Positions 14,091 through 21,343 of a stretch of 36,558 bases of DNA are shown here, piece by piece. Origin of the DNA: an uncultured Leptotrichia sp. (GTDB taxonomy: Bacteria; Fusobacteriota; Fusobacteriia; Fusobacteriales; Leptotrichiaceae). Below the pieces are notes generated by a model that did no database searches, was not told the DNA's origin, and was given only the letters and a program-made list of their open reading frames with translations. The stretch is from positions 1 to 36,558 of the forward strand of contig CALIJH010000074.1 in the NCBI GenBank assembly GCA_938017765.1, given 5' to 3'. How positions within the stretch are numbered: position 1 is the stretch's first letter; every line of letters begins with the position of its first letter. The translations under genes and the position numbers were made by a program.

Positions 14091-16002
14091 TAACATTAAA
14101 ATGCAGCATGGTATTAAAATACCAAAAATATTTAAGTTCATAGAACTGGAAGCTGAAACAAAAAAACCGCTGCATTCATTCGATGAATTCGTAACTGATA
14201 TTTCTAAAATACAAAATGCGGGAATAATAATACCTAAAAACATGATTGTTGTCGATTTTGACAGTAACAGAACGATAGCAGAAAAAATATTGAATAAGTA
14301 TCCGACTTTTGCAGTGAAGACGAAAAGGGGATGCCATCTATATTATAAACTGCCGAAAGTACATAATATAAGATCAGGGAACAGTATAACAACGGCCGCA
14401 GGTATCCCAGTAGATTATAAAACGGGAGCCAGAAATAAAAATGCCCTTGCGGTTATAAAACAGAACGGCGTTATAAGGGAAATTTACGGGTATACGGACA
14501 AAATTAATGAATTACCTTACATGTTATACCCTTTGCCTCTTTCAAAGCAGAATCTGGTTAATTTTTCAGACGGAGATGGAAGAAATACAGGATTATTTAA
14601 GCACCTTTTAAATGTATTTGAGCAAATTAAAGGAATAAAGGAAGAAAATATCATACACATATGTGATTTTATAAACAGGAATGTATTTAAGGAATCTCTT
14701 GAAGAAAAAGAAATAAAAAATATAATGAAATCCGTATCTGAAAGAAGAGAAAGCAAGACATCATTATCCATCAGCTTAAATGATTGTTTCGGAGAAGACG
14801 GAAAAATAAATATATATCTTCTTTCAGACTATATAAATCATAAGCTGGATATAAAAATATATAACAAGATATTATATTACAAGCAAAATGATCACTATAT
14901 TGCTTTTGATGGACTGAATATGTTTAGGGAAGTAAGTAAAATAGTAGATTTAAAGAAAAATCAAGATACCGAAATGGAACATCAGCTCATGAAAAAAGCT
15001 AAAATAATTGATTACGATAGTTTCCCCGTAAAATTTAGAAACGGATATCTGCTGGACGGAAAAGACATAATACAAAAAGATTTAGTGTTTACTCCATTTT
15101 TGTTAAATGTGGATTATGTACCAGAATCATATGATAAAAATGTGGATGATTTCCTGAATTTTTTAACCTGCAACAGGAAAGACTTAAGAAATCTAGTGGA
15201 AGAATTACTTGGACATATCTTAATGACCTCGTCATTCCCCCATAAGGCTTTCTTTTTAGTTGCAAACAGCGGGAGTAACGGGAAAAGTACATTCCTAACA
15301 ATGCTCAGTAATTTTGCAGGGGAACTCTCGACCCCCTTGGCACTGGAAGAACTCAATCAGCCCGTGAATTTGTTTACCCTGCAGGGTAAACTTGTTAACC
15401 TGGGTGATGACATCGATGCGAAATATCTTGAGAGCAGCAGACTTTTTAAAACACTTGTAGCCGGAAATGAAATAATGGTAAAGGCGCTCTATAAAATGCC
15501 CACAAAGCTTAGAAATACTGCAACGCTGATATTCACAAGTAACGATATGCCTTACTTTAAGGACAAGTCAGGAGGTATTGCAAGGAGAATAGCCATTATT
15601 CCATGCGATAATGTAGTCAAGGAAATAGATATACATATTGATAAAAAATTAAGCACGGATAATGCGAAGTCATATTTGCTTAATCTAGCGTTACGGGGAA
15701 TGAACAGGATAATTGAAAACGGAGGAAAATTGAGCAACAGTGAAACTGTAGATAAAACAGTAAATACATATTTAACTGAAAATGACAGCTTCTTATCATT
15801 TATGGATAGTGTCGAATACAATATTGACGGAAATATGTTCAGCCTTGTATATAGTAAATATGTCGATCATTGTGAAGAATATGGATTCCAGTCCATTTCT
15901 AAAAATAAAATAGGTAGAAGACTCAGAGATATGGGATATGATGTAGTTGCAAAAAAAAATAAAAATATAACAAGTAAAATTATTGTAAAAAAAGCCTTAT
16001 AA
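14074..16002 (+). CDS. PrimPol/D5-type primase and SF3 helicase, 642 aa
   Basis: Residues 1-150 form a bifunctional primase-polymerase (archaeo-eukaryotic primase) domain: DFDS with D61/D63, HLYYKLP at 88-94 and GIPVDYKTG. A D5-N/linker region follows, then an SF3 helicase with Walker A GSNGKST (400-406), Walker B LVNLGDDIDAKY and motif C AGNEIMVKALYKMP...TLIFTSND. The C-terminal ~80 residues (YSKYVDHCEEYGFQSISKNK) form a winged-helix-like tail of the kind used to bind origins. It overlaps the polymerase gene by 17 nt, and its 3' end abuts an iteron-rich origin-like region. It would prime and unwind phage DNA. Confidence 0.87.
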   Translation: MTSIHDNIKMQHGIKIPKIFKFIELEAETKKPLHSFDEFVTDISKIQNAGIIIPKNMIVVDFDSNRTIAEKILNKYPTFAVKTKRGCHLYYKLPKVHNIRSGNSITTAAGIPVDYKTGARNKNALAVIKQNGVIREIYGYTDKINELPYMLYPLPLSKQNLVNFSDGDGRNTGLFKHLLNVFEQIKGIKEENIIHICDFINRNVFKESLEEKEIKNIMKSVSERRESKTSLSISLNDCFGEDGKINIYLLSDYINHKLDIKIYNKILYYKQNDHYIAFDGLNMFREVSKIVDLKKNQDTEMEHQLMKKAKIIDYDSFPVKFRNGYLLDGKDIIQKDLVFTPFLLNVDYVPESYDKNVDDFLNFLTCNRKDLRNLVEELLGHILMTSSFPHKAFFLVANSGSNGKSTFLTMLSNFAGELSTPLALEELNQPVNLFTLQGKLVNLGDDIDAKYLESSRLFKTLVAGNEIMVKALYKMPTKLRNTATLIFTSNDMPYFKDKSGGIARRIAIIPCDNVVKEIDIHIDKKLSTDNAKSYLLNLALRGMNRIIENGGKLSNSETVDKTVNTYLTENDSFLSFMDSVEYNIDGNMFSLVYSKYVDHCEEYGFQSISKNKIGRRLRDMGYDVVAKKNKNITSKIIVKKAL

Positions 16003-16019
16003 TATTAGTATTCACTGGC

Positions 16020-16348
16020 GGTAACGGTTTAATATTAAATTAATGTTTTTGAAAGCCAGTAAAATTAATGTGGTAACGGATTTGAGAAAAAAATCAGTTA
16101 CTGCAAAAAATCCGTTACTACCAGTAAATATAATATATATAATATAAAGTAACTGATTTTTTTCTTTTAAAAAAATAAAATAAAAAAGAAGAAAAAAAGG
16201 AGAGAATATAGAGAATATAAAAATATATAAAAAAGAGAAAGTCGAAAAAATCGGTTACTTCAGTTACTCGGCTATAACCATTGAAAAATAAGGCTTTAGA
16301 TAGGTAACGGATTTTTTTAAATCCGTTACCCTTAAAAAATCGGTTACC
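16020..16348. other. probable replication origin: about ten GGTAACGGATTT-type iterons around an AT-rich core
   Basis: The 420-nt gap 16003-16422 has no gene. It contains about ten copies of GGTAAC(C/G/T)GATTT or its complement. Plus orientation: 16020-16030, 16072-16083, 16149-16159, 16303-16314. Minus orientation: 16091-16101, 16108-16118, 16248-16258, 16261-16267 (partial), 16319-16330, 16337-16348. A nearly pure A/T and purine tract (16155-16250) in the middle is a plausible unwinding element. Iterons beside an SF3-type initiator helicase are the arrangement of satellite and phage origins. An ACTGGC (16014-16019) and GCCAGT (16055-16060) pair is also present. Confidence 0.75.
16303..16330. 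repeat. perfect 12-bp hairpin formed by two iterons
   Basis: GGTAACGGATTT (16303-16314), a 4-nt TTTT loop, and AAATCCGTTACC (16319-16330) make a perfect inverted repeat inside the origin-like region. A second, less perfect pair is 16072-16083 with 16091-16101. Such cruciforms can act as initiator binding or nicking-independent melting sites. Confidence 0.8.
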
Positions 16349-16422
16349 TTAAAAAATAAATTAAAAATAATAAGAAATATAGAAAATATAAGGAAGTGAA
16401 AAATAAGGAGGATAGAAAAAGA

Positions 16423-16575
16423 ATGAAAATAGTGTTAATAAATTTACTGAAGAAAAAGATAAACATCTGTACTGAGTCAAAAAAGAAATATGAACTAAGA
16501 GACCCAAGATATTATATATTAAGTGGAAAAATAGAAGCATATAACGAAATACTGGGATTGATGGAGGATAAATAA
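16423..16575 (+). CDS. small hypothetical protein, 50 aa
   Basis: MKIVLINLLKKKINICTESK and then KKYELRDPRYYILSGKIEAY and NEILGLMEDK. A strong TAAGGAGGA site lies about 9 nt before the ATG. The short basic N-terminus and RDPRYYILSGKIEAYNEILG pattern occur in tiny ORFs between replication and late genes of low-GC phages. No function known. Confidence 0.55.
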   Translation: MKIVLINLLKKKINICTESKKKYELRDPRYYILSGKIEAYNEILGLMEDK

Positions 16576-16577
16576 GA

Positions 16578-16697
16578 ATGGAAGCATTAAAGAAATTTGA
16601 TATCAAAGAACTTTTGAAAATACAGGAGTTATTAGATAAAAAGTTTGATGAAAAATGGATTAAGAACATGAACGAAAGGACAAAGGGGGAATATTAA
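16578..16697 (+). CDS. mini-protein, 39 aa
   Basis: MEALKKFDIKELLKIQELLD then KKFDEKWIKNMNERTKGEY, predicted as one amphipathic helical hairpin. It starts 2 nt after the upstream stop, using GGAGG (within ATGGAGGAT) as its ribosome-binding site, and its TAA overlaps the ATG of the ArpU-like gene (TAATG). The coupling on both sides supports it being translated. Confidence 0.55.
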   Translation: MEALKKFDIKELLKIQELLDKKFDEKWIKNMNERTKGEY

Positions 16698-17221
16698 TGG
16701 CGACGGCAAGAGCTATAGCGGAAGAAGTGGTTAAGATTTTAAAAGATGACAGGGATTTTAAAATTCAGAAAAATCTGACCCCTTTTCAGAAGACTGAAAA
16801 ATTATTATATAACTTAAAATATCTAAAAGGGGCTATCAATGTAAAACGTAAACGGCTCTCAGGATTGCAAAATGATCCCGTCCTGCTTTCCAAAAAAGAA
16901 ACAGGAGTAAATGTCCAAGAAAGTAAAAAATATTTATCAGAAGTGGAAAAATTGGAGAATTTGATAGAAAATCTTGAAAATGAAATCGGGAGGCTTGAAA
17001 ATGTTGTTGAAATGACCGAAAAAGCCCTCAAAGAAATTGAAGATGATAAATATTATAAAATTATCGAATTAAAATATTTTGAGGAAATGACTTTTGAGTA
17101 TATTTCTGAAAAATTGGAAATGGGAGAGAGAACGGCTAAAAGGCACAAAAATAGGCTTGTCAAGATGTTACAGATGATAATTTTTTCAGATAATGCGATA
17201 GCGGATATTCTGAATAATTAA
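16697..17221 (+). CDS. ArpU/RinA-like late transcription regulator, 174 aa
   Basis: The N-terminal half is a long coiled coil (VEKLENLIENLENEIGRLEN, residues about 78-118). The C-terminal third is a sigma-region-4-like HTH: KYYKIIELKYFEEMTFEYIS, EKLEMGERTAKRHKNRLVKM. This architecture and the position, last gene before the late promoter and terS, match ArpU/RinA-type activators of late phage genes. It would bind near the promoter at 17254-17281 and switch on packaging and structural genes. AAAGGGGGA precedes the ATG. Confidence 0.8.
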   Translation: MATARAIAEEVVKILKDDRDFKIQKNLTPFQKTEKLLYNLKYLKGAINVKRKRLSGLQNDPVLLSKKETGVNVQESKKYLSEVEKLENLIENLENEIGRLENVVEMTEKALKEIEDDKYYKIIELKYFEEMTFEYISEKLEMGERTAKRHKNRLVKMLQMIIFSDNAIADILNN

Positions 17222-17253
17222 AAAAAATTAATCAAATTGGCACTTTTGTGGCC

Positions 17254-17281
17254 TTGTAATAAAATGTCAATATGTTATAAT
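17254..17281 (+). promoter_or_regulatory. late promoter
   Basis: TTGTAA (17254-17259), 16 nt, then an extended -10 TGTTATAAT with TATAAT at 17276-17281. The weak -35 and good extended -10 fit a promoter that needs an activator such as the ArpU-like protein encoded just upstream. Confidence 0.65.
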
Positions 17282-17287
17282 GTGTTA

Positions 17288-17398
17288 GATTGGAAATTTA
17301 AGGTTTAAGGAAATCTGAGACATAACTTTGTCGAGGCGGGATCCATGGACCGTACGCCTGACTATCGGAGACAGTGTAAAAGCTGTCTCTTTTTTATT
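17288..17398 (+). ncRNA. short structured leader RNA ahead of terS
   Basis: The first ~110 nt of the late transcript contain a hairpin, AGGCG (17334-17338) with CGCCT (17355-17359), and end in a strong intrinsic terminator, so a discrete RNA is expected. The sequence around 17331-17360 is markedly GC-rich for this genome. It may be a small RNA, a late attenuator relieved by antitermination, or may contain the packaging (cos/pac) site, which often lies upstream of terS. I cannot distinguish these. An ATG at 17345 opens a frame that runs into terS but has no ribosome-binding site. Confidence 0.45.
17368..17396 (+). terminator. intrinsic terminator before terS
   Basis: GAGACAG (17368-17374), 8-nt loop, CTGTCTC (17383-17389), then a run of T. 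The 7-bp GC-containing stem and T-run are typical. It sits between the late promoter and terS, so late expression needs read-through. Confidence 0.8.
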
Positions 17399-17422
17399 TT
17401 TGAGAAACGAGGTGAAACAAGT

Positions 17423-17863
17423 ATGAAATTGACAGAAAAGCAGAAACGCTTTGCAGACCACTACATCGAAACGGGAAACGCAACAGAATCGGCAGTAAAA
17501 GCGGGATATAGTAAAAAGACAGCAGCAGTAATAGCAGCAGAAAACTTAATAAAACCTAATATAAAAAATTACATTGACCGTAAATTAAAGGCTCTGGAAG
17601 ATGAGAGGACCGCATCTGCTAAAGAAATATTAGAAATGCTGACCGCTTCAATGCGAGGTGAGATAGATGAAGAGGTTATTGTCATTGAGGGCGACGGCGA
17701 CGGAGTCAGCAGTGCAAGAGTTGTTAAAAAACAGATAGGACTTAAAGACAGAATTAAGGCGGCAGAACTTCTTGGTAAAAGATACAGGCTGTTTACGGAT
17801 AAGATTGAAGTCGAAGGAGCTGTACCTGTCGTAATAGTTGGAGAGGATAATCTTGAAGATTAA
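17423..17863 (+). CDS. terS: terminase small subunit, 146 aa
   Basis: Residues 1-55 are the N-terminal DNA-binding HTH of Terminase_2-type small subunits: MKLTEKQKRFADHYIETGNA, TESAVKAGYSKKTAAVIAAE, NLIKPNIKNYI. A helical oligomerisation part (ALEDERTASAKEILEMLTAS) follows, and the C-terminus (DRIKAAELLGKRYRLFTDKI) is the segment that docks TerL. The ATG at 17423 has GAGGTGAAA upstream and begins with the family's usual MKLTEKQ; the longer in-frame ORF from 17345 reads through the terminator hairpin and is rejected. TerS recognises the packaging site and feeds DNA to TerL. Confidence 0.88.
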   Translation: MKLTEKQKRFADHYIETGNATESAVKAGYSKKTAAVIAAENLIKPNIKNYIDRKLKALEDERTASAKEILEMLTASMRGEIDEEVIVIEGDGDGVSSARVVKKQIGLKDRIKAAELLGKRYRLFTDKIEVEGAVPVVIVGEDNLED

Positions 17864-18183
17864 TAAAATCAGATTACCTGAAATTGTCGGAAGAGGCTAT
17901 AAAGATTTTTGGAACTTCAAAGGCAGATACAAAGTCGTAAAAGGGTCAAGAGCGAGTAAAAAAAGCAAGACTATTGCTTTATGGATAATATACAGCATGA
18001 TGAAATACAGAGGTGCAAATACTCTTGTCGTGCGTAAAGTGTACAGGACACTTAAGGACAGCTGTTACAGTGATTTAAGATGGGCGATAAACAGGTTGAA
18101 TGTACTAGAATACTGGGAATTCAAGGAAAGCCCGCTTGAAATAACATATAAGCCTACCGGGCAAAAGATTTTATTTAGAGGGT
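17853..18183 (+). CDS. terL: terminase large subunit, exon 1 (ATPase start)
   Basis: The first 110 residues of TerL carry the Walker A-like P-loop GSRASKKSKT (31-40), then VVRKVYRTLKDSCYSDLRWA and the beta strands up to KILFRGL. The TTG at 17853 is chosen because GGAGAGG ends 6 nt upstream; it overlaps terS by 11 nt. The frame hits a TGA at 18189 only inside the intron. Exon 1 ends with U at 18183, as group I 5' splice sites do. Joined to exon 2 (18993-19906) the coding length is 1245 nt, a 414-residue protein, the normal size for PBSX-type TerL. Confidence 0.88.
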
Positions 18184-18328
18184 TAAACTGAAAACAGCTC
18201 TCTTAAAACTCATCTAATTCATGGGAAACCGAAACGTAAAGACGTCGGCAATCATGAGCGAAGATAAATTGACAAAAATTATAAAAAGGTGTATAATGAC
18301 CCTAGAAATGAATAAGGAGGGAAATTAT

Positions 18329-18808
18329 ATGTATATTGTTTATTTGTTTAAAGAAAAAGAAACTGATGAAGTAATTTATGTTGGAAGTACATCAAGACCT
18401 ATTGTAAGGTTAAAAGAGCATAAACAACAATTATCGGGAATGAAACCTCAAAATGCCATTCACAGATATATGACAGAAAAAAAATTGAAATTATATGACG
18501 ATGTGGAAGTTGTTTTTACGAAAGAGTGTAAAAATAAAGAAGAGCTGTTAAGATGGGAAGAAAAATATTACTATAAATATTTAAAAACGTTAAAAAACGA
18601 CAGACCTGCGGAAAATAGAAACGGTGTGTATAATCCAAGACGCAGAAAAGTTAAATGCTTAAATGACGGTAATATTTTTAAAACGGTAACTGAGTGTGCG
18701 GCTTTTTATAAAAAAGGAAGAACAACAATAAGCAATGTGTTAATTAAAGAAAAACCATACACCTTAATAAATAATGAAAAATATTATTTTGAATATGTTA
18801 ATTTATAA
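18329..18808 (+). CDS. GIY-YIG homing endonuclease in the terL intron, 159 aa
   Basis: The N-terminal GIY-YIG nuclease domain is evident: MYIVYLFKEKETDEVIYVGS (GIY as IVY, YIG as YVG), TSRPIVRLKEHKQQ with the catalytic Arg, and KNKEELLRWEEKYYYKYLKT with the metal-binding Glu. The C-terminal 50 residues (KVKCLNDGNIFKTVTECAAF, TTISNVLIKEKPY) are a NUMOD1-type DNA-binding module. The ATG at 18329 has AAGGAGGG upstream and removes 36 codons of a longer frame that reads through the intron core. The enzyme would cleave intronless terL genes and spread the intron. Its own AT-rich composition differs from the GC-richer exons. Confidence 0.88.
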   Translation: MYIVYLFKEKETDEVIYVGSTSRPIVRLKEHKQQLSGMKPQNAIHRYMTEKKLKLYDDVEVVFTKECKNKEELLRWEEKYYYKYLKTLKNDRPAENRNGVYNPRRRKVKCLNDGNIFKTVTECAAFYKKGRTTISNVLIKEKPYTLINNEKYYFEYVNL

Positions 18809-18833
18809 CGTGCAACGACTATCGAAAGCAGAG

Positions 18834-18864
18834 AAAGACCTACCAATTTAGCAGGTCTTTTTTT
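18834..18864 (+). terminator. terminator-like hairpin inside the intron, possibly P8
   Basis: AAAGACCT (18834-18841), an 11-nt loop and AGGTCTTT (18853-18860) followed by T give an intrinsic-terminator shape just after the endonuclease ORF. It lies between the R and S core elements where group I introns have P8, so the same hairpin may serve both roles. Termination here would reduce full-length terL message. Confidence 0.5.
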
Positions 18865-18992
18865 AGTTAGTAGAGTAGGGCTTAAGCAAGCTCGAAACGG
18901 TGAGAACAAATAAAAGAATTTGTTAAGATATAGTCTGAACTTTATGGAAACATAAAGAGTATATATGGAAGCGATATATACGTAACAAAATG

Positions 18993-19906
18993 TGGATGAT
19001 CCGCTTAAGATAACATCAATATCAGTATCAGAAGGAGTACTCTGCTGGTGCTGGTGCGAGGAGGCATATGAGATTAACAGGGAACAGGATTTCAACATGC
19101 TTGACGAAAGTATCAGGGGTATTGTTGAACCGCCTTTATTCAAACAGTTTATAATATCATTCAACCCCTGGAACGAACGGCACTGGCTTAAGAAGAGATT
19201 TTTCGATGTCGAGGATGAAAACATAATGGCCAAGACGACTAACTACATGTGCAATGAATGGCTTGATGACAGTGATAAAAAGATGTTCGAGGACATGAAG
19301 AAGAATAATCCTCGAAGATATCAGGTCGCAGGGCTTGGCGATTGGGGAATAGTTGAAGGGCTGGTATATGAGAACTGGGAAGAAAAGGAATTTGATTATA
19401 CAGAAGTGGCAAAAATGCATGGAGTCAAATCAGCATTCGGACTTGACTTCGGGTACACGAACGATCCCACCGCTTTATTCTGTGGATTGATAGACATGTC
19501 GAACAGAACTATATACGTTTTTGATGAAATATATCAGAATGCCATGAAGAACAGGGAAATAGCGGAAGAAATAATCCGTAAAGGATATGGAAAGGAAAAA
19601 ATAACTGCCGACAGTCAGGAGCCGAAGTCAATTGACGAGCTTTATGACTTAGGGCTTAAGGGAATAAGGAACTCAAGGAAAGGTAAGGACAGCATTAATA
19701 ATGGAATCCAATACATCCAGGATTATAAAATCATAATACATCCGCGATGTATTAATTTTATCACTGAGATATCCAACTACATGTGGGACAAAGACAAGTT
19801 TGATAATACAGTTAATAAACCCGTGGATGATTTCAATCACTTGATGGATGCCATGAGATATGCACTGGAAGATTATACAAAAGGCCCTACATTTTCTTTT
19901 GATTAA
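18993..19906 (+). CDS. terL: terminase large subunit, exon 2 (ATPase end and nuclease)
   Basis: Exon 2 begins with the last two bases of the Leu codon and continues DDPLKITSISVSEGVLCWCW, with CEEAYEI as the Walker B/catalytic Glu region, then GLGDWGIVEGLVYENW. The C-terminal RNase H-like nuclease has its three acidic positions at FGLDFGYTNDPTALFCG, ITADSQEPKS and VDDFNHLMDAMRYAL. TerL pumps DNA into the prohead and cuts concatemers. A GTG at 18992 could be taken for a start, but it is the intron-exon border, has no ribosome-binding site, and the protein would lack its P-loop. Confidence 0.88.
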
Positions 19907-19915
19907 GGAGCTGAA

Positions 19916-21343
19916 ATGTTTGAATTTATAAAAAGATTTTTTAGGAGAAAAGATAAAATGGAAAAGGACAATATAAGTTTATCGGAAGTTGAGAGTATCA
20001 TAATGTGGCACTTTTCAAGCGACAGTTATAGAATGATGCTTGACGGCAACAAATATTATGCAGGAGAACATGACATATTGAAAAGGAACAGAACTGCAAT
20101 AGGTGATGACGGAAAGCTGATAATGGTTAACAATCTGCCAAACAATAAGATTGTAAATAACCAGTACAAAAAGCTTGTAAAACAGAAGGTGAATTACATT
20201 GCGTCAAAAACACCGAGTATAAGCACTGACAACGAGAAATATAATGAGCTACTTAATAATCTATTTGATAAAGGATTCCTCAAAACAATTAAAAGAATAG
20301 CCACTGATGTGTATAACAACGGCATCGGCTGGCTATTTTTATATGTTAACGATGAAGGAAATTTGAAATTTAAGAGGCTGAACTCTGTCGAGGTCATCCC
20401 TATTTGGACTGACAACGACCATACAGAACTTAAATATGCAATCAGAAAATATACCAACCAGGTATACAGAAACGGAAAATATGAAAAGGAAACACATATA
20501 GAGCTTTACAAGGACTCAGGAGTTGAATATTACACACTGAACGATAATAAGCTTAATCTGGTTGAAAAAAAAGCATACCTGACAGTTGACGGTACACCGT
20601 ACAACTGGCAGAGAATACCGCTCATAAGTTTCAGGGCAGACGAACTGGAGCAGCCTCTGCTTAATAGGGTAAAATCACTACAGGACGGGCTTAACATGCT
20701 TATGAGTGACTTTATGAATAATATGCAGGAGGACAGCAGGAACACAATACTTGTTATAAAAAATTACGACGGAGAGAATTTAGGTGAGTTCAGAAGGAAT
20801 CTGGCAACATACGGGGCAGTAAAGATCAGGGAAGAAGGAGAAGTGTCAAGCTTACAGGTTGAAGTGAATGCAGGGAACTATGATGCGATAGTTAAACTTT
20901 TGAAACAGACAATAATTGAAAATGGAGCAGGATTTGATAGCAAGGCTGACACACTAGGAAACAATCCAAACCAGTTGAATATACGTTCGATGTATTCCGA
21001 AATTGATTTGGAGGCAAATGATTTTGAGACTGAATTTCAAGCAAGTTTTGAAGACCTGCTATGGTTTGTGGCTAATCATTTGAAGAATACAGGAAAAGGA
21101 GACTTTTTAAATGAAAAAGTTGAAGTTGTACTTAACAGGGATATTTTGGTTAACGAAAGCCAGGCAATATTGGATATCAAAAATTCAGTTGGAATAATAT
21201 CTGAGGAAACGATACTTGCCCAGCATCCATGGGTAACAGATGTGCAGGCAGAACAGGAAAAACTGAAAAAAGAACGTAGTGAGAAAATAGAAGACTATGG
21301 AGGATTCGGAGAGCACAAACACTCTGATGATATAGATGAGTAA
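19916..21343 (+). CDS. portal protein (SPP1 gp6-like), 475 aa
   Basis: The pattern is that of SPP1 gp6-family portals: MLDGNKYYAGEHDILKRNRT, VNNQYKKLVKQKVNYIASKT, VYNNGIGWLFLYVNDEGNLK, a long central alpha/beta part and the C-terminal NPNQLNIRSMYSEIDLEAND and EFQASFEDLLWFVANHL helices. Length is typical. The ring of twelve forms the DNA entry vertex and the docking site for TerL. AAGGAGCTG precedes the ATG, 9 nt after terL; its 3' end overlaps the MuF gene by 8 nt. Confidence 0.88.
   Translation: MFEFIKRFFRRKDKMEKDNISLSEVESIIMWHFSSDSYRMMLDGNKYYAGEHDILKRNRTAIGDDGKLIMVNNLPNNKIVNNQYKKLVKQKVNYIASKTPSISTDNEKYNELLNNLFDKGFLKTIKRIATDVYNNGIGWLFLYVNDEGNLKFKRLNSVEVIPIWTDNDHTELKYAIRKYTNQVYRNGKYEKETHIELYKDSGVEYYTLNDNKLNLVEKKAYLTVDGTPYNWQRIPLISFRADELEQPLLNRVKSLQDGLNMLMSDFMNNMQEDSRNTILVIKNYDGENLGEFRRNLATYGAVKIREEGEVSSLQVEVNAGNYDAIVKLLKQTIIENGAGFDSKADTLGNNPNQLNIRSMYSEIDLEANDFETEFQASFEDLLWFVANHLKNTGKGDFLNEKVEVVLNRDILVNESQAILDIKNSVGIISEETILAQHPWVTDVQAEQEKLKKERSEKIEDYGGFGEHKHSDDIDE

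Larger units (their letters stand above)
18184..18992 (+). ncRNA. group I intron interrupting terL (809 nt)
   Basis: Core elements are recognisable. P1 pairs AGAGGGT (18177-18183, exon end) with the guide GCTCTCT (18197-18203), ending in the required U-G pair. P4 pairs TCATG (18219-18223) with CATGA (18253-18257). P5 is CCG..ACGT (18229-18237) with ACGTCGG (18242-18248). P7 pairs GACTA (18817-18821) with TAGTC (18931-18935) within the S-type AAGATATAGTC. Two P9-type hairpins follow, CTTTATG-GAAA-CATAAAG (18940-18957) and GTATATAT/ATATATAC (18959-18981). The intron ends in G at 18992. Splicing restores the codons for RGLDDPLKIT. The homing endonuclease ORF lies in the P6-side loop between Q and R. 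Confidence 0.9.

Noticed and set aside
16003..16422. CRISPR-like array from the repeated GTTAC/GTAAC motifs
   Set aside because: The repeats are only about 12 bp, occur in both orientations and have irregular spacing; no cas genes are near. An iteron origin fits better.
17345..17422. N-terminal extension of terS
   Set aside because: The frame is open but reads through the GAGACAG/CTGTCTC terminator hairpin; the ATG at 17423 has a proper ribosome-binding site and the family's normal N-terminus.
18189..18992. terL as a pseudogene disrupted by an endonuclease insertion
   Set aside because: The insert has group I intron P1, P4, P5, P7 and P9 pairings and the joined exons restore the frame exactly, so splicing is a better explanation.
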